Shown here one piece after another: positions 8,223 to 10,686 of a stretch of 10,686 nt of DNA. This stretch comes from an uncultured Eubacterium sp. (lineage in GTDB: Bacteria; Bacillota; Clostridia; Lachnospirales; CAG-274). The position numbers and the translations under genes were made by a program. Location: positions 1 to 10,686 of the forward strand of contig UQYD01000051.1 in assembly GCA_900545305.1 (NCBI GenBank). The letters run 5' to 3'. The notes beneath the pieces were generated by a model. The model was not told where the DNA came from. It did no database searches and was given only the letters and a program-made list of their open reading frames with translations. Positions within the stretch are counted from its first letter, which is position 1, and each line of letters opens with the position of its first letter.

Positions 8223-8471
8223 ATGATAAAATTTGAAAATGATTTTAATCAGGAAAACGCATCAGGTTGTGTAGCTAACCGAAGATTAAAGTATATTATT
8301 ACTCAGGATAGATTTAAATTTTCACCTGAATTACTTGCAGAAATTAAGAATGATATTATAAATATTATTTCAAATTATGCAGATGTGGACTCATATGGTG
8401 TGGTTTTAAATTTTACGAATGAAAATAATACATCTATGATAAATGCTTCAATACCTTTGAAGAAAATTTAA
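8223..8471 (+). CDS. minE: Cell division topological specificity factor MinE
   Basis: MinE stimulates MinD ATPase and drives its movement off the membrane. The 82-residue length fits the family. The MinD-contact segment is clear: VANRRLKYIITQDR (17-30), with R21, L22 and I25 at the same numbers as in E. coli MinE. It is followed by the dimerisation domain, including SPELLAEIKNDIINIISNYADVD-type sequence (34 onward) and a final INASIPL beta strand. The first 16 residues are acidic and Asn/Gln-rich (E5, D7, E11) instead of the usual hydrophobic, basic membrane-targeting helix. ATG 8223 has AAGGGGTGA at 8208-8216, overlapping the minD stop, so coupling to minD is likely. Many Gram-positives lack MinE; its presence with MinD fits Clostridia. 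Confidence 0.9.
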   Translation: MIKFENDFNQENASGCVANRRLKYIITQDRFKFSPELLAEIKNDIINIISNYADVDSYGVVLNFTNENNTSMINASIPLKKI

Positions 8472-8480
8472 ATTACAATT

Positions 8481-8490
8481 AGGATGTGAT
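8481..8490 (+). promoter_or_regulatory. Ribosome binding site that decides the rodA start
   Basis: AGGATGTGAT differs from the full anti-Shine-Dalgarno match AGGAGGTGAT at one base. It lies 4 nt before a TTG at 8495, the same geometry as AGAGGTGATAAAATG at mgsA. The GTG at 8486, which also opens the frame, lies inside this site and so is a poor start. Confidence 0.6.
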
Positions 8491-8494
8491 AGAT

Positions 8495-9622
8495 TTGGAG
8501 ATAAAAAAGAAGCTCCAAAATTGTGATTATATTTTGGTGCTATCTGTTTTTGCACTTGTGATATTTGGTATAATTATTATAGGTAGTGCAACACGAATAA
8601 ACATTAATGGACCCCAAAGTGAATATATAAGCCAGATGATATGGTTTGTTACAGGGATTTTTTTAATGATAATAGCAGCATTAATCAATTATGAGAATTT
8701 GTGTAAATTTTACATTTTTATATATATCTTTAATATAATCATATTAATATTAGTATTGCTTATTGGAACAGGAAATAATGATGGAAATGTTAGAAGATGG
8801 TTATTTGGATTACAGCCGTCAGAGTTCGCAAAAATTTTTATGATAATTTATATTGCAAAATTTATTGACAAATTCCGAGAAAAGATTAATAATATAAGTA
8901 TACTATGTTTGTTGTGTATAGCTACTGCTATTCCAGCAATATTAATAAAAATTCAGCCTTCTCTTTCGGCCAGTTTGGTCCTTATGGCTATTTTAGTGAC
9001 GGAATTGTTTATTGGTAAAATAAGTTTTAAGTATATTAAAATTGTTTTATTAATTATAATACCGGTGGCGATAATTTTCTATTTGGATTTAATAAGCGAG
9101 AACCATAGGATATTGAGTTTATTTTTAAACGAATATCAAATAGATAGAATACTTCCTTTAGTAAATCCAGATTTAGCATCGTCAAATTATTATCAGACTA
9201 AAAATTCTATTTGGGCGATTGGTTCTGGACAGTTGAGAGGAAAAGGATTATATAATGGTACAATAAACCAGCTTAGTTACTTACCCTATTCTCACAACGA
9301 CTTTATTTTTTCGGTTGTAGGTGAAGAATTTGGTTTTTTGGGATGCTTGGGGGTATTAGCTGTTATGTTTGTTATAATAAGCCGTTGTATAAAAATTTCT
9401 TTGGCTTCTGAAGACAATCTTGGGGCTTTGGTTGCTGGAGGAGTGGCTGGTATGCTTTGCTTTCAAACCTTTGTAAATGTTGGTGTTGCCACAGGTATTT
9501 TACCTAATACTGGAATGCCTTTTCCTTTTATGAGTTATGGAGGAAGTGCTATGTGGGTTGATATGATTTGCATTGGCATTGTATTAAGTGTAGGAATGAA
9601 AAAACCAAAATCTATGTTTTAG
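8495..9622 (+). CDS. rodA: Peptidoglycan glycosyltransferase RodA (SEDS family)
   Basis: RodA polymerises lipid II into glycan strands in the membrane and works as a pair with PBP2. The protein, 375 residues from TTG 8495 (378 if the GTG at 8486 is used), is very hydrophobic with about ten membrane helices. SEDS family marks are LQPSEFAKIFMI (S109-K113 core), GSGQLRGKGLYNGTINQLSYLP, SHNDFIFSVVGEEFGFLG with the expected catalytic Asp at D269, and PNTGMPFPFMSYGGS (337-351). The SHNDFIF loop and the Met-Pro-rich motif are complete, so the enzyme looks active. The TTG start is preferred because of the ribosome binding site at 8481-8490. FtsW and SpoVE share these motifs, but the mre/PBP2 context favours RodA. 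It lies 23 nt after minE and 10 nt before mgsA. Confidence 0.94.
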   Translation: MEIKKKLQNCDYILVLSVFALVIFGIIIIGSATRININGPQSEYISQMIWFVTGIFLMIIAALINYENLCKFYIFIYIFNIIILILVLLIGTGNNDGNVRRWLFGLQPSEFAKIFMIIYIAKFIDKFREKINNISILCLLCIATAIPAILIKIQPSLSASLVLMAILVTELFIGKISFKYIKIVLLIIIPVAIIFYLDLISENHRILSLFLNEYQIDRILPLVNPDLASSNYYQTKNSIWAIGSGQLRGKGLYNGTINQLSYLPYSHNDFIFSVVGEEFGFLGCLGVLAVMFVIISRCIKISLASEDNLGALVAGGVAGMLCFQTFVNVGVATGILPNTGMPFPFMSYGGSAMWVDMICIGIVLSVGMKKPKSMF

Positions 9623-9632
9623 AGGTGATAAA

Positions 9633-10034
9633 ATGAACATTGCTTTAGTAGCACATGATAACAAAAAGACTTTAATGGAAAATTTATGTATTGCATATAG
9701 GCATATTTTAGTGAAACATGAATTATATGCAACAGGAACAACAGGTTTACTTATTGAGGAAACCTCAAATTTACCAGTTCACAAATATTTAGCTGGTCAT
9801 TTAGGTGGAGAACAGCAGTTAGGGTCTCAGATTGCTAATAACGATATAGACCTTGTAATATTTTTACGTGACCCTGTTGCGTCAAAAAATTATGAACCAG
9901 ATATAGGTTCAGTTTTAAGATTATGTGATATACACAACATACCTTTAGCTAGTAACCTTGCTACGGCAGAAGCTCTACTTCTTGCTCTTGATAGAGGGGA
10001 TTTAGATTGGAGACATATTGTAAGGGAAAGTTAA
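9633..10034 (+). CDS. mgsA: Methylglyoxal synthase, with altered active-site residues
   Basis: The family converts dihydroxyacetone phosphate to methylglyoxal and phosphate, a bypass of lower glycolysis, as a cytoplasmic hexamer. The 133-residue protein matches over its length: IALVAHDNKK (3-12, H8 and D9), LYATGTTG phosphate loop (31-38), GGEQQLG (58-64), IFLRDP with D80, EPD with D90, NIPLASNLATAEALL, and a DLDWRHIV tail. Compared with E. coli (from memory), D71 is E60 here (codon 9810-9812), H98 is Y87 (9891-9893), and S65 is A54 (9792-9794), while D91, D101, K23 and the TGTTG loop are kept. Activity may therefore be lowered or altered. ATG 9633 has AGAGGTGAT overlapping the rodA stop. The mgsA-after-rodA order is known from other Clostridia. 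Confidence 0.92.
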   Translation: MNIALVAHDNKKTLMENLCIAYRHILVKHELYATGTTGLLIEETSNLPVHKYLAGHLGGEQQLGSQIANNDIDLVIFLRDPVASKNYEPDIGSVLRLCDIHNIPLASNLATAEALLLALDRGDLDWRHIVRES

Positions 10035-10309
10035 TGATTTGTAATATACTTTTTTTATATTATATTGCTGTAAATGTATTTCTGTTTGTAGTTATGGGTA
10101 TAGATAAATACAAGGCTAAAAGACATTTGTGGCGTGTTCCTGAATCATTCCTCTTTTTTGTGGCCTTTTTAGGAGGCTCAATTGGTGGCTTTTTAGGAAT
10201 GTTTTGTTTTAGACATAAAATAAGAAAATATTATTTTTATATTTTATATCTTATTTTTTTGATAATGCATTTATATTTTTTATATAAGATAAATTTTTCT
10301 AATATATGA
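10034..10309 (+). CDS. Small DUF1294 membrane protein
   Basis: A 91-residue membrane protein of unknown function. It has an N-terminal helix (about 4-22), the family motif MGIDKYKAKRHLWRVPE (21-37), a glycine-rich helix with FLGGSIGGFLGM (45-56), the basic FRHKIRKYYF loop (58-67), and a last helix at about 66-86. These match DUF1294. The ATG at 10034 overlaps the mgsA stop by one base (TAATG), with AAGGGA at 10022-10027 upstream, so it is probably translated by coupling to mgsA. The frame is open back to a start at 10007, but that adds only nine residues with no ribosome binding site. It is the last gene of the block; its stop codon touches the terminator stem. No function can be assigned from sequence. 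Confidence 0.88.
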   Translation: MICNILFLYYIAVNVFLFVVMGIDKYKAKRHLWRVPESFLFFVAFLGGSIGGFLGMFCFRHKIRKYYFYILYLIFLIMHLYFLYKINFSNI

Positions 10310-10347
10310 AAACCCCATTTCAAACTTGTTGAAATGGGGTTTTCTGA
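10309..10347. terminator. Bidirectional intrinsic terminator between convergent genes
   Basis: A perfect 15-bp inverted repeat (arms 10309-10323 and 10329-10343, loop of 5 nt) has a CCCC/GGGG core and AAAA/TTTT flanks, so each strand ends in a T-run. It ends the mre/min/rodA/mgsA block on the plus strand and lies about 20 nt past the stop of the histidine kinase gene on the minus strand. The left arm begins in the last base of the DUF1294 stop codon. Confidence 0.9.
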
Positions 10348-10361
10348 CTGTTAAATATGTA

Positions 10362-10686
10362 TTAAATTTCTTTTCCAGTACCATCATATATTTTTAAAGT
10401 GAATGTAAAGGTACTTCCCTTCCCTATTTTACTTTTAACAAAAATTTCTTCATTATGAGCTTTAATAAATTCTTTTACTATAGATAAACCTAATCCTGAA
10501 CCTGTTTTATCCATTCCTCTGGAAGAATCAGCCTTGTATAATCTATCAAAAACTCTAGTTTGTTCGTCTTCCTTCATACCTATTCCATTGTCTATTATAG
10601 ATATGTATGCTTTATCATTTTTTTCTTCTATTTTTAAAGTTATTTTACCATTTTTATTTGTAAATTTAATAGCATTATCCAATAAA
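10362..10686 (-). CDS. Sensor histidine kinase, C-terminal ATPase domain only (5' end beyond window)
   Basis: The minus-strand frame runs from the right edge to a stop at 10362-10364 and encodes the end of a HATPase_c domain. Visible boxes in order are the N box LLDNAIKFTN, G1 box IDNGIGM, F box VFDRLYKADSSR, and G2 box GSGLGLSIVKEF, followed by KGSTFTFTLKIYD close to the C-terminus. These are the ATP-binding features of two-component sensor kinases that phosphorylate a response regulator. The frame continues upstream (Leu-Leu before Asp-Asn), so the TTG at 10682 is not a true start; the sensor and dimerisation domains and any response regulator gene lie outside. No substrate or signal can be inferred. 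It converges on the elongasome block and shares its terminator. Confidence 0.93.
   Translation of the reverse strand, partial: LLDNAIKFTNKNGKITLKIEEKNDKAYISIIDNGIGMKEDEQTRVFDRLYKADSSRGMDKTGSGLGLSIVKEFIKAHNEEIFVKSKIGKGSTFTFTLKIYDGTGKEI

Noticed and set aside
8486..8494. GTG at 8486 as the rodA start
   Set aside because: It falls within the AGGATGTGAT ribosome binding site, leaving almost no spacing; TTG 8495 fits the site much better. The difference is three residues.
10007..10033. A longer start for the DUF1294 gene
   Set aside because: It adds nine residues inside mgsA with no ribosome binding site; the ATG at 10034 has AAGGGA upstream and the usual TAATG coupling.
1..10686. Mobile elements, CRISPR arrays, tRNA or rRNA genes, prophage or defence genes
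   Set aside because: No transposase, direct-repeat array, attachment-like duplication, or RNA gene signature was seen; coding density is high and the genes are conserved housekeeping ones.

Overview
The window reads as a chromosomal housekeeping region of a low-GC Gram-positive bacterium of the class Clostridia. I infer this from the AT-rich sequence, strong GGAGG-type ribosome binding sites, the gene order mreB-mreC-mreD-PBP2-minD-minE-rodA-mgsA, and a miaA plus YnbB-type gene pair. The protein features look most like Lachnospirales or relatives, but that placement comes from memory of the families and was not searched.

Layout. Positions 1-2103 (minus strand) carry a methionine gamma-lyase-like PLP enzyme, cut by the left edge, and miaA, which overlap by 7 nt. 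Positions 2104-2324 are a divergent promoter region with one near-consensus sigma-A promoter facing each way. Positions 2325-7270 (plus strand) hold mreB, mreC, mreD and a class B PBP2 with almost no spacing. After a 148-bp gap, positions 7419-10309 hold minD, minE, rodA, mgsA and a small DUF1294 membrane protein. A perfect 15-bp hairpin at 10309-10343 ends this block and also lies just past the end of a convergent sensor histidine kinase, whose C-terminal ATPase end occupies 10362-10686 (minus) and runs off the right edge.

How the genes work together. MreB, MreC, MreD, PBP2 and RodA are the core of the lateral-wall synthesis machine (elongasome): the MreB filament scaffold, the MreC/MreD membrane regulators, the RodA glycosyltransferase and the PBP2 transpeptidase. 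MinD and MinE are division-site placement proteins, so cell shape and septum placement are encoded together. MgsA (a methylglyoxal bypass of glycolysis) and the DUF1294 protein are passengers at the 3' end.

I see no mobile element, CRISPR array, tRNA, rRNA or clear novel defence-like system. The points worth a second look are subtle. minC is missing from its usual place before minD, and MinE has a degraded-looking N-terminal membrane-targeting segment. MgsA differs from the E. coli enzyme at catalytic Asp71 (Glu here), His98 (Tyr here) and Ser65 (Ala here). PBP2 carries an extra segment of about 130 residues just before its transpeptidase domain. hfq is absent between miaA and the PLP gene. 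Several gene starts (mreB, rodA, the DUF1294 gene) are better placed downstream of the longest reading frame.
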